A stretch of 28,220 bases of DNA, from the NCBI GenBank assembly GCA_934670175.1, contig CAKUOX010000028.1:1-28220 (forward strand). The letters run 5' to 3'. Both the position numbers and the translations under genes were made by a program. The notes under the pieces were generated by a model, which saw only the letters and a program-made list of their open reading frames with translations, was not told the origin of the DNA and did no database searches. Shown here piece by piece: positions 7,169-16,100 of this stretch (positions are counted from its first letter, which is position 1; each line of letters begins with the position of its first letter). This DNA comes from an uncultured Clostridia bacterium. Its GTDB lineage: Bacteria > Bacillota > Clostridia > Christensenellales > Aristaeellaceae.

Positions 7169-7957
7169 ATGGAGGTATTCTATGGCATTATGATCCCATT
7201 TCTTGGCACCTCGCTGGGCGCGGTGAGCGCGCTCCTTATGAGGGACCATCATTTAAATAAGGCTTTCAGCAACGGCGTCCACCGTGCGCTGTCCGGCTTT
7301 GCAGCGGGCGTAATGGTGGCGGCGTCCGTATGGAGCCTGCTGATCCCCGCCATTGAACAGGCCGCGTTCATGGGCGGCTGGTCTTTCGTCCCCGCCGTAG
7401 CGGGCTTCTGGATCGGCGTGCTGTTTCTGATGGCGCTGGATCGCATCATTCCCCTGCTTTACCGGCAGGGCTCCAGGATGGGCGCGGATCAGCATCTACG
7501 GCGCACCGGCATTATGGTGCTGGCCGTGACGCTGCACAACATTCCCGAGGGACTGGCCGTGGGCGTGGCTTTCGCGGGCTGCCTTTCCGGAAGCGCGCCG
7601 ATCTCCACAGCGGGCGCAATGGCGCTCGCACTGGGCATCGCCATACAGAACCTGCCGGAGGGCGCGATCATTTCCATGCCCCTGCGCGCGGCGGGCTTTG
7701 GCGGCGCCAGAGCGTTTGCGGCGGGCATGCTTTCCGGCATTGTGGAGCCCATCGGCGCGGCGCTGACACTGCTGGCGGCGCGGCTGGTCATACCAATCAT
7801 GCCGTATCTGCTGAGCTTTGCAGCAGGCGCGATGCTCTATGTGGTGGCAGACGAGCTGGCGCCCGAAATGGCGTCAAGCCGACATTCGCGCGTCGGTACG
7901 GTATTTTTCGCAATCGGCTTCAGCGCCATGATGCTGCTGGACGTTGCGCTGGGCTAA
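7169..7957 (+). CDS. ZIP-family divalent metal transporter
   Basis: 262 residues, eight predicted membrane segments and almost no soluble domain, the usual size for bacterial ZIP/ZupT transporters. These import Zn2+ and other divalent metals such as Fe2+ or Mn2+ across the inner membrane. The two metal-site helices are evident: H-N-I-P-E-G-L-A-V-G near residue 122 (TM4) and Q-N-L-P-E-G-A-I near residue 160 (TM5). The second site has Q where many members have H, a change seen in several family members. A short loop between TM3 and TM4 (RQGSRMGADQHLRR) lacks the long His-rich stretch. The start at 7169 follows GAGGTGAT by about ten bases. The leader has a hairpin at 7087-7126 and a weak terminator follows. 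The actual substrate cannot be decided from sequence. Confidence 0.88.
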   Translation: MEVFYGIMIPFLGTSLGAVSALLMRDHHLNKAFSNGVHRALSGFAAGVMVAASVWSLLIPAIEQAAFMGGWSFVPAVAGFWIGVLFLMALDRIIPLLYRQGSRMGADQHLRRTGIMVLAVTLHNIPEGLAVGVAFAGCLSGSAPISTAGAMALALGIAIQNLPEGAIISMPLRAAGFGGARAFAAGMLSGIVEPIGAALTLLAARLVIPIMPYLLSFAAGAMLYVVADELAPEMASSRHSRVGTVFFAIGFSAMMLLDVALG

Positions 7958-7979
7958 GCGGCGCGCGCTTCGTTTTTTT
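7956..7979 (+). terminator. Short terminator after the ZIP gene
   Basis: AAGCG-GCGCG-CGCTT gives a 5-bp stem overlapping the stop codon, followed by CG and seven T residues. Confidence 0.6.
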
Positions 7980-8009
7980 CAGACCAATGCGTTTTACGCG
8001 CAAAATTGC

Positions 8010-8038
8010 TTGACTTTACTGCCGCATGAGGCTATCAT
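8010..8038 (+). promoter_or_regulatory. Promoter of the mrp-nudix-TRIC operon
   Basis: TTGACT (8010-8015), 17-bp spacer, TATCAT (8033-8038). An upstream in-frame ATG at 8026 falls inside this promoter, which supports the downstream mrp start at 8074. Confidence 0.65.
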
Positions 8039-8073
8039 TAAATACATCAAATCCGGATTCGAGGTTTAAAGAA

Positions 8074-8907
8074 ATGAGCGAAAATTGCACTCACGATTGT
8101 TCGAGCTGCGGCGAGAGCTGTCCCAGCCGCAGCGGTCAGGCCAAGCCTGATTTCAGCGCCCCCGCGAACGCCCACAGCCATGTCAGGCACGTCATCGGCG
8201 TGGTGAGCGGCAAGGGCGGCGTGGGCAAATCGCTGGTCACTTCCATGATGGCCGTGGCAATGCGCCGCCGCGGCCTCTCCACGGCCATACTGGACGCGGA
8301 TATTACCGGCCCGAGCATCCCCAAGGCCTTCGGCGTGCACGGCATGCTGGGCGCGACGGACGAGGGCATCGTGCCCGCAGTAACCACCACCGGCATCAAG
8401 CTGGTAAGCCTGAACCTGCTGCTCGAAAATGAAACCGACCCCGTTGTCTGGCGCGGTCCGGTGATCGCCGGAACGGTGAAACAGTTCTGGACGGACGTCA
8501 TGTGGGGCGACGTAGACTTCATGTTTGTAGACATGCCTCCGGGAACCGGCGACGTGCCGCTGACCGTGTTCCAGTCGCTGCCGGTAGACGGCATTCTGAT
8601 CGTCACCACGCCGCAGGAGCTGGTGGGCATGATCGTGGAAAAGGCCGTGCGCATGGCGCAGATGATGAACGTACCGGTGCTGGGTCTGGTGGAAAATATG
8701 GCCTACTTCCAGTGCGACGAATGCGGCAAGCGCCATTATTTCTTCGGTGAGAGCCATCTGGACGAGATCGCCGCGCGCAACGGCGTGAGCTGCACGGCGC
8801 AGCTGCCGATGAACCCCGCGCTGGCAGCCGCGTGCGATACGGGCATGATCGAAATGTTCGACGGCGCATGGCTGGATGGCGTAGCTTCCGCCCTGCAGGC
8901 GCTTTAA
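8074..8907 (+). CDS. mrp: Mrp/NBP35-family Fe-S cluster carrier ATPase
   Basis: 277 residues from MSENCTHDC. The P-loop ATPase domain carries the deviant Walker A G-K-G-G-V-G-K-S (residues 46-53), the D-A-D-I-T-G-P-S-I-P motif and the M-P-P-G-T-G-D motif that define Mrp/ApbC/NBP35 proteins, which carry and deliver [4Fe-4S] clusters in the cytoplasm. A C-x2-C pair (CDEC) in the C-terminal third is the usual bridging cluster site of the dimer. The N-terminus adds four cysteines (C5, C9, C12, C16; C-x3-C-x2-C-x3-C), resembling the NBP35-type N-terminal cluster motif. GAGG ten bases upstream supports the start. It is first in an apparent operon with a Nudix hydrolase 24 bases downstream. Confidence 0.92.
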   Translation: MSENCTHDCSSCGESCPSRSGQAKPDFSAPANAHSHVRHVIGVVSGKGGVGKSLVTSMMAVAMRRRGLSTAILDADITGPSIPKAFGVHGMLGATDEGIVPAVTTTGIKLVSLNLLLENETDPVVWRGPVIAGTVKQFWTDVMWGDVDFMFVDMPPGTGDVPLTVFQSLPVDGILIVTTPQELVGMIVEKAVRMAQMMNVPVLGLVENMAYFQCDECGKRHYFFGESHLDEIAARNGVSCTAQLPMNPALAAACDTGMIEMFDGAWLDGVASALQAL

Positions 8908-8931
8908 TGCGGCGCGCATACGAAGGCTGAA

Positions 8932-9402
8932 ATGAAATACGAAAAATCCTGCGGCGCAGTGATTTTCCGAGAGGATGAAAACGGGTGGAACGTGCTGCTG
9001 ATCCGGCACGCGCGCGGCAAGCATATTTCCTTTCCGAAGGGACATATGGAGCCCGGCGAGCTGGAAAGCCACACGGCCGAGCGCGAGGTGCTGGAGGAGA
9101 CCGGCATTCGCATCAAGGCAGATCGGCGTTATCGCGCCGAAAACCGCTACAATATCCGTGCGGATATTCAGAAGCTGGTCGTGATCTTCGCGGCCGTCAC
9201 CCGTCAGAAGGAAATAACGCCTCAGCCCGAGGAGATCGCCGAAGCCGGCTGGTACCCCTACGACGAGGCCATGGCAAAGCTCACCTATGAGCGTGACCGC
9301 AAAATCCTCAGCGCGGCCATGGCGCACGTCGAAAAATACTATTCAAAAAAACAGTCCCCTGCCGCCGAGGACGCGCCGCAGACGCAGGCGAGCGGCGGCT
9401 GA
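8932..9402 (+). CDS. Nudix hydrolase, Ap4A-type
   Basis: 156 residues. The complete Nudix box G-x5-E-x7-R-E-V-x-E-E-x-G-I is present (from G-H-M-E-P-G-E to R-E-V-L-E-E-T-G-I, about residues 37-59), so the metal-binding glutamates are intact. Opening C-G-A-V-I-F-R and F-P-K-G-H before the box resemble bis(5'-nucleosyl)-tetraphosphatases and related dinucleotide hydrolases, which cleave Ap4A-like alarmones. Substrate cannot be fixed from sequence. The C-terminal ~20 residues (KKQSPAAEDAPQTQASGG) are low-complexity and probably disordered. It lies 24 bases after mrp and 25 bases before the TRIC-type gene, so the three are likely co-transcribed. Confidence 0.88.
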   Translation: MKYEKSCGAVIFREDENGWNVLLIRHARGKHISFPKGHMEPGELESHTAEREVLEETGIRIKADRRYRAENRYNIRADIQKLVVIFAAVTRQKEITPQPEEIAEAGWYPYDEAMAKLTYERDRKILSAAMAHVEKYYSKKQSPAAEDAPQTQASGG

Positions 9403-9427
9403 GCGGACGCATGAGCTGATACGAACC

Positions 9428-10051
9428 ATGGATCTTTTGAATGTTCTCACGGAAATGCTGGGCACCATTGCCTTCGCCATTTCCGGCGCAATGATCGCCA
9501 TCCGCAAAAAGATGGATATTTTCGGCGTGTGCATGCTCGGGCTGGTCACAGCCACGGGCGGCGGCATGGTGCGCGACATCACGCTGGGGCGCACGCCGCC
9601 GTCGCTCTTCGAAAGCCCCATTTATATTGCAGCCGCCGTGCTGGCCTCCATCGTGGTGTTTCTGCCGCCGCTGCGCGCCTGGCTTGGGCGCGATCACCGG
9701 CTCTTTGACGCCGTACTGCTGCTGGCCGATTCGCTGGGGCTGGGCGCTTTCACCATTCATGGCCTGAAGGTCGCCCTGGATGCGGGCTTTTCCGGAAACA
9801 TACTTCTGCTGATCTTTTCCGCCACGGTCACCGGCGTGGGCGGCGGCGTATTTCGGGATCTGTTCGCCGGAGAGCGTCCCTATATCTTCGTCAAGCACAT
9901 TTATGCCTGCGCGTCCATTGCGGGCGCGGCGCTGTGCCTTATGCTTCGCGGCGTCACCGGCGACCGCGCGGCCATGCTGATTTCCGGTCTGGCCATCGTG
10001 GGCGTTCGCCTGTTCGCCGCAAAGCTGCATTTGAATTTGCCGAAGGCATAA
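9428..10051 (+). CDS. TRIC/YadS-family (UPF0126) cation channel protein
   Basis: 207 residues with about seven hydrophobic helices arranged as two repeats. Each repeat contains the family signature: V-T-A-T-G-G-G-M-V-R-D in the first and V-T-G-V-G-G-G-V-F-R-D in the second. Prokaryotic members are trimeric inner-membrane channels related to animal TRIC K+ channels; physiological role in bacteria is unclear. The open frame extends upstream through the nudix gene, but the start at 9428 (MDLLNVLTEMLGTIAF) is where homology begins and avoids overlapping 116 bases of nudix. The ribosome-binding site is weak, consistent with translational coupling in an operon. A strong terminator follows. Confidence 0.88.
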   Translation: MDLLNVLTEMLGTIAFAISGAMIAIRKKMDIFGVCMLGLVTATGGGMVRDITLGRTPPSLFESPIYIAAAVLASIVVFLPPLRAWLGRDHRLFDAVLLLADSLGLGAFTIHGLKVALDAGFSGNILLLIFSATVTGVGGGVFRDLFAGERPYIFVKHIYACASIAGAALCLMLRGVTGDRAAMLISGLAIVGVRLFAAKLHLNLPKA

Positions 10052-10070
10052 GGGCAGGATCGAAGCCCTG

Positions 10071-10095
10071 TGAGGCGCATAGCGCCTCATTTTTT
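10071..10095 (+). terminator. Terminator between the convergent TRIC and glucan synthase genes
   Basis: TGAGGCGC-ATA-GCGCCTCA forms a perfect 8-bp stem followed by TTTTTT on the plus strand, 20 bases after the TRIC stop. The same hairpin lies just past the end of the opposing gene, but without a T-tract in that direction. Confidence 0.88.
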
Positions 10096-10105
10096 ATGCC
10101 CGCCT

Positions 10106-13100
10106 TCAGCTATTTTTCCGCCTCGGCGGGAACACCGCCAGGTGCTCGCGGCCATCGTCTATCATTTCGATATGATCCCCCTCGACCGGCACGCCGTCCA
10201 ATGTGACCCGTTCGGCATCCTGCCGCGTCTCCAGCGTATATACCGCCGCACCGCAGCGCATTCGCACGCGCGCAAACGGCCATTTGTCCAGCAGCGCGTT
10301 CATTCTTACGCAGCCGCCGCGTTTTTCAAGCCCAAGCATTTCATAGAGCGCCAGCTGCATCCACGCTGCAGAGCCCGTGTACCACGTCCAGCCGCCGCGC
10401 CCGGGATGCAGGCTGTCGGTATACACGTCCGCCGCCATCACATATGGCTCCACGCGGTAAATATCCGCAGCGGCGCGGCTGTCGGAATGGTCGACCGGCA
10501 GCAGCATCCGCAGCGCCGCATGCGCGCGGAACGCATCGCCCAGACGTGCCAGCGCGCAGAGCATCCAGCACGCGCCATGGGTATACTGCGCGCCATTTTC
10601 ACGAATGCCCGCCGGATAGGCGGCGATATAGCCGGGATCGAAGCCCTCGCCGGTAAACGGCGGCGCAAGCAGCCGAATCAGGCCCAGCTTTTCATCGACC
10701 AGCTGATCCCACGCCGCGTCTATGGCCGACCTGCAGCGCGCTTTGTCCAATCCGGCCAGCACCGCCCACGCCTGCGACACCAGATCGATGCGGCAGCAGG
10801 GCGAATCCGCACTGCCCAGGCATTCGCCGCCGTCGGCATAGGCGCGCAGATACCATTGTCCATCCCAGGCGTTTTTCTCGAGCGCCGCCGCAAAATCGCC
10901 GCGCTGTGCCTCCAGCCAGGCGCGATCCGCCGTCTCGGGGCATACCTCCATATACTTTTCGGCGCAGGCGACCCAGAATTCGGTCAGCCACACGCTCTCC
11001 CCCAGGCCCCGCGCGCCCACGCGGTTCATGCCATCGTTCCAGTCGCCGCCGCCCATCAGGCACAGGCCGTGCGCGCCGCGCTGCGCGGCGCGGCGAAACG
11101 CGCGCATGCAGTGCTCGTGCAGGCTGGCGCAGGCATCGTCCGGCTGCATGCGGGCGTAAACATCCTCCCTGTCGTCGGGTATGCGCATGTCCCGCAGGAA
11201 AGGCGCGCAATCGCCAAGCACAGCCGCATCGCCCGTATGCAGCACATACGCAGCGGTGACATACGGCAGGAACAGCAGATCGTCGCTGATGCGCGTGCGC
11301 ACGCCGGTATACGGCTCGTGCCACCAATGCAGCACGTCGCCCGCCTCGAATTGCCGCGCGGCGCAATAGAGCAGATGCCGCCGCACGCGCGCCGGTTCGT
11401 ACCAGAGCACACTGAGCATATCCTGCAGTTGATCGCGAAAGCCGTAGGCGCCGCCGGGCTGATAAAGCCCCGTGCGGGCAAGGATGCGGGCATGCAGCGT
11501 CTGTGCCTGCAAAAAGCCGCCGAAGAGATGGTTCACGCGTGCGTCCGGCGTTTCAACGCGCAGCGCATCCATCGCGCGCTTCCAGTCGAGCTCCGGCCTC
11601 GGCGGCGTGCGCTGTGCTCTGAAATCTCGCGCCAGCGCGCAGGCCGCCGCTTCATTTTCGGCAGCGCCCAGCAAGAAGCGCGCGCGGCGGCGCTTGCCGG
11701 CAGGAATGCGCATGGGCTGGCGCAGCAGAAAGCCGCTGCCGTCCGCATGGTCGCGGTCAAAGCCGCGCGGCTCCATCATATCGCCGCCTGCATAGAATTG
11801 AGGCAGCGCACAGCCGGGGCGCGCCCTTGGATCGTCCGAGGCGAACACGCCCACGCCCGCCGCCATGCCTGCCGCCAGACAGCTGCCAAAGCGCGACCAG
11901 CTGCGCAGCGCGGCGGTGTCTGCGGCATCCGTACCCATCAGCCAGTCCACGCAGCCGCAGAGCGTATATTCCGCATCGTCGTCCGAGCTATTTTCCAGCT
12001 CGATTTCAAACCACAGGCCATGCGCCGCCGGCCGGACCGCGACTTCGAAATTCAGCGCCGCAGCGGCACCGCGATAGACGCACAATCCGGGCTGGAAGCG
12101 TACGCAGAACGGCGTCATCGGTATGTCGCCCGGCAGCAGGCGCACGAAGCGCCGCCGCTGCAGATCGGCGATATAAAACATCCAGCCCCAGCCCTCGCGC
12201 TGCGCGTCATTTTTGAAGGCCGTCAGCCGCCCCGCGCGGCTGTTGCCGAACCAGGCAAAGCCGCCGCCGCGCTCCGTGAGCACCGCGCCCGCGGTCTCCG
12301 CAGCAATGATGTTGCTCCAGGCCGCAGGCGGCAGGCGGTCTGGCTCGATCTGAATGACATAGCTGTCCCCGTCAAAGCCGCCGTAGCCGTTGAAGCACTC
12401 GAGCGCGCCAAATTCCATATGTCCGGGTTCCATCGGCAAAAACGGCTCCGCCGCCGGAACCAGAAGCGCTTCCGCCGCATCCGCCAGTGTTTCCCATACG
12501 CTGCCTTCAAAGCGCAGGGCGGCACAGCGCCGCAGCGCCATCAGGCTCCCTTCGTTCAGCTGGGCGGCGTCCACCGCCACCGAAGCGCCCCGCCCATCGT
12601 TCTCGGGCAGCAGGTCATTCAGCATACGCAGCTGCGCCTGCTGATAGTCGCCCGCCTGACGGCTCATCAGCACGAGATCCGTTTTCAGACCCATTTCGCG
12701 ATAGAAGCGGCAGAGCTTTACCACATCGCGCACCTGAAGCTGCGCCGAATCGGCGGGCATTTCGGCAAGCAGGATCGGATGATCGCCCGAAATGCCGACG
12801 CGCCAGAGCGCCTCGCGCGAAACGGGCACGCCGTCCGCACCGGGTGCGCCGTTTGGCGTGCGCAGCCTCGGCTGCAGCAGCAGCGCCGCGGCACGCTGCG
12901 CCAGCTTCACCATGCGGCCATCCATTTCCAGATAGTTCATCAACGCCATCGCGTGTGCCGCCGCCATGCGTGCGGCGCGTGCCTGTGCCTCGGGCGTAAG
13001 CAGCGCGTCAAACCCCTGTGCGTCCGCATCGGGCAGCAGTGTAAAGCATATTTCGGCGCGCGCGCCCGCCGCGAGCGTCGCGCGCACGGCGATGGCGGCG

Positions 13101-16100
13101 CAGGGATCGAGCACAGCGCCCACCGTATTGCTCAGCGGCATGGCAATGCCGCCCGCGCGGCCAACATGCCCCGTACGGCCCGTGAGCCGTTCGCGATCCG
13201 TTTCGAATTCCAGCGTGCCGCCCGTCGCGCCATAGCACATGCCGAGCCGCTTACTCTCTCCGCCGCGAGCGCGCCGCCAGAGCTTGACGGCGCAATCCCC
13301 CGCCAGCGCGCTGCGCACGAACAGATTCTGAAATGCCGGATGCGCGCGCATGTCGCCCTCGGGCGCCAGTGCGGCCGCCATGCAGCCGGTCAGCACCGCG
13401 CTTCGCGCCTCGGCGGCGCGGTTTTCAAGCGTGACCTGCTGATACAACGCACCGGTTTCCGGCGATATATATATTCTCAGCCGTGCCTCGAGCTCGCCCA
13501 GCGTCTCGCGGATCTCCGCCGCGCCCATTCCGTATATGATTCTTCCGGATCGCCCAAGCACGGTGCGCGCGCCGCTGTCCAGATCGCAGAGATGCAGATA
13601 CAGTCCCTCGCCATTTTCACGGGTCAGCAGCATTTCGTTCGTCCACACGCGCACCTCGCCGCAGCCGCTGACCGCCGCATATGTGCCCGCGCCGCACAGC
13701 AGCTGGCGATCCGTTTCGCCGCGCGCCGCGCGCTGATACTGCGCGTCCGCGCGCCGTACGGGCGCGCCGTCCGGCTGGCTGTGCCGCGCCACGCGGCGGC
13801 GCGGGCGAACGCAGGGCTTTTCCTGCAGCAGCAGCTCCAATGCGCGCGCCGCCGGAAGCCGCATGAAGCAGGCGCTGAGCGCGCCGTTCGACAGGAAATT
13901 GCAGATGCTCGCCAGGATCATGCCCTGATGATGCGCCATATGGCTCGCCACCAGCGACGGCATGCCGTCGGCATTCAAATGCGCATAATCGGCGGCTTCA
14001 CAGAAACCATATTCGCCAAGCCAGCCCAGCTCCTGCATGCGCGCCATGTTTCGTGCGGCAGCATCCGGCGCCAGCCACAGCGCTAGTACAGAGGCATAGG
14101 GTGCGACCACCGCCGCGCTCACGTCGCTGCAAAGCGCAGCTTCGCGCAGGCCGAAGGCGCGATACTGATAATTCAAATGAAGGTCAAAGGCGTAGTAGCC
14201 CGATTCTGAAACGCCCCACGGCCGCCCGAGCCGCCTTGCCCAGCGCTGCTGAGCGTCCAGCGCGCCCCGCTGCATTTCAGTTGCCAGCGTGTTTTCAGGC
14301 GCGGGCATCCAGATATCCGGCATCAGGTATTCAAACATCGTGCCGCTCCACGACGCCAGCGTCCACGCGCCGTCCGTGCGCAGCGCGGGGCGCGACAGGC
14401 GCTGCCAGTGCTTCACCGGCGCCTGACCCAGCATTATGGCGACATAGCTCAGCAGCCGCGCCTCGGAAGCGTACAGATCGTAATGCGAGGCGCTCATACG
14501 GCCGCCCTCCACATCCATGCCGATATGAAACAGATCGCGCTCCGCGTCGTAGAGCGCGCGCAGCTCCATGCCCGCCGCCAGCTGCATCAGGCGCTCGGAG
14601 AGCTCGGCATCCGCAGCAGAGACGTATTGCGCGCACAGCAGCAGCGCCCCCGCAAGATTACCGCTGTCCACGGCGGACACATAGCGCGGGCGAAGCGGCG
14701 CGAGCGTATTAAGATCATACCAGTTGTAGAGCTGGCCGCGCCACTTTTCCAGCCTTTCGAGCGTATCCGTGCAGCCGCGCATGCGCTTCAGCATTTCATC
14801 ATCTCGAATAAAGCCCAGCTGGCGTGCCGCTGCGCAGGCAATGAGATAAAAGCCGATATTGGTCGGCGAGGTGCGCATGGCGAGCCCTGCCGCCGGATCC
14901 AGCTGCAGGTTGTCCGGCGGCAGCCCGACGCCCGAAGCAGGCACACAGACCTCGAAAAAGTGCCAGGTGCGGCGCGCGGCGTCCGAAAGCAGCGCCAGAG
15001 ACGCCGGATCCAGCTTCGGCGCGCAGTGAGCGTCGCGTTCGGCAAGGTCATCTGCCCGACCTGCGCCCACCCAGAACAGCCCCGCCAGCGCCAGCGCCGC
15101 AGGAAGCCAGAACGGGCGCAGCGCGCCCGGCAGCGCCAGTATGGCCGCCACGCGCCCCGGCAGGCGCACATCGCGCACGACTTGCGCCGCGTCTGCCGCC
15201 GGAACCCATTCCATCAGGTGTTTTTGGGATACCAGCAGCCGCCAGAGCGTGCGCAGTACGGCATCGAGCATACACAGCGCGGTCTGCGGAAGCACGGCAA
15301 GGCTCAGCAGCGCGCGCCGCCAGGCCTGTGCGCCGCCGTGAAGCAGCGAAAGCAGCGGTTCTCGGAACGCGATCAGCAGCGCCGCCATAAATGCGCCCTG
15401 TGCATCCGCCCACAACGCGTGCAGCAGCATCAGCAGCAGTGCGGGCGCATACAGGCTGCGCAGCAGATTTCCGATGATCTTCAGCCGATCCAGTCCATCC
15501 AGCCCGAGCCGCGAAAACAGTGCGGGCAGCAGCTGCCAGTCGCCCCGCGTCCAGCGATGCAGGCGCAGCAGATCGGCCTGCAGGCGCGTGGGGCAGCCAT
15601 CGTATAACGCCACATCGTTTAAAAAGCCGGCGCCGGACAGGATGCCTTCGATCAGGTCGTGACTCAGGATGGCATCATCGTTCAGTCTGTCCTGCGTCGC
15701 CTCATAAAAGGCGCGCACCTCGTAAATGCCCTTGCCGGCGAAATTGCCGCGGCCGCTCATATCCTGATAAAAATCGGAAATCGAAAACGGATAGCCGTCC
15801 ACGCCGCCCGCACCGTACATACACGCGGCATAGCCGGTCTGCACCGCCCGCGCCGTGAGCTGCATCGCAGGCTGAAGCACGGCGTAGCCGTGCCTGCGTC
15901 CCTGCGCATCGCGTCGGGTCCGGTTCAGCGGATGCAGCATCGCGCCCAGCAGCCTTTGCACCGTGCCCGGCAGGTAGCGCGTATCCTCGTCCAGCGTGAC
16001 GACATAGGCATAGCGCCCAGCAAGGCGCGGCGCTGCAGCCGACTCCGCGGCGAAGTCCGCCGCCGCGCCATCCTCACCCAGAAGCAGCCTGTTGAGCGCG

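Noticed and set aside
8047..9327. Minus-strand open frame of 426 codons opposite mrp and nudix
   Set aside because: It spans two well-supported genes and an intergenic gap on the other strand, and its translation is His/Arg/Ala-rich without a known domain.
10070..14086. Plus-strand open frame of 1,338 codons opposite the glucan synthase gene
   Set aside because: Its protein is a run of Arg, Ala, His and Gln with no family resemblance. It is the antisense of a GC-rich gene whose codon bias removes stops. The same applies to plus-strand frames at 14408-15607 and 15659-17089.
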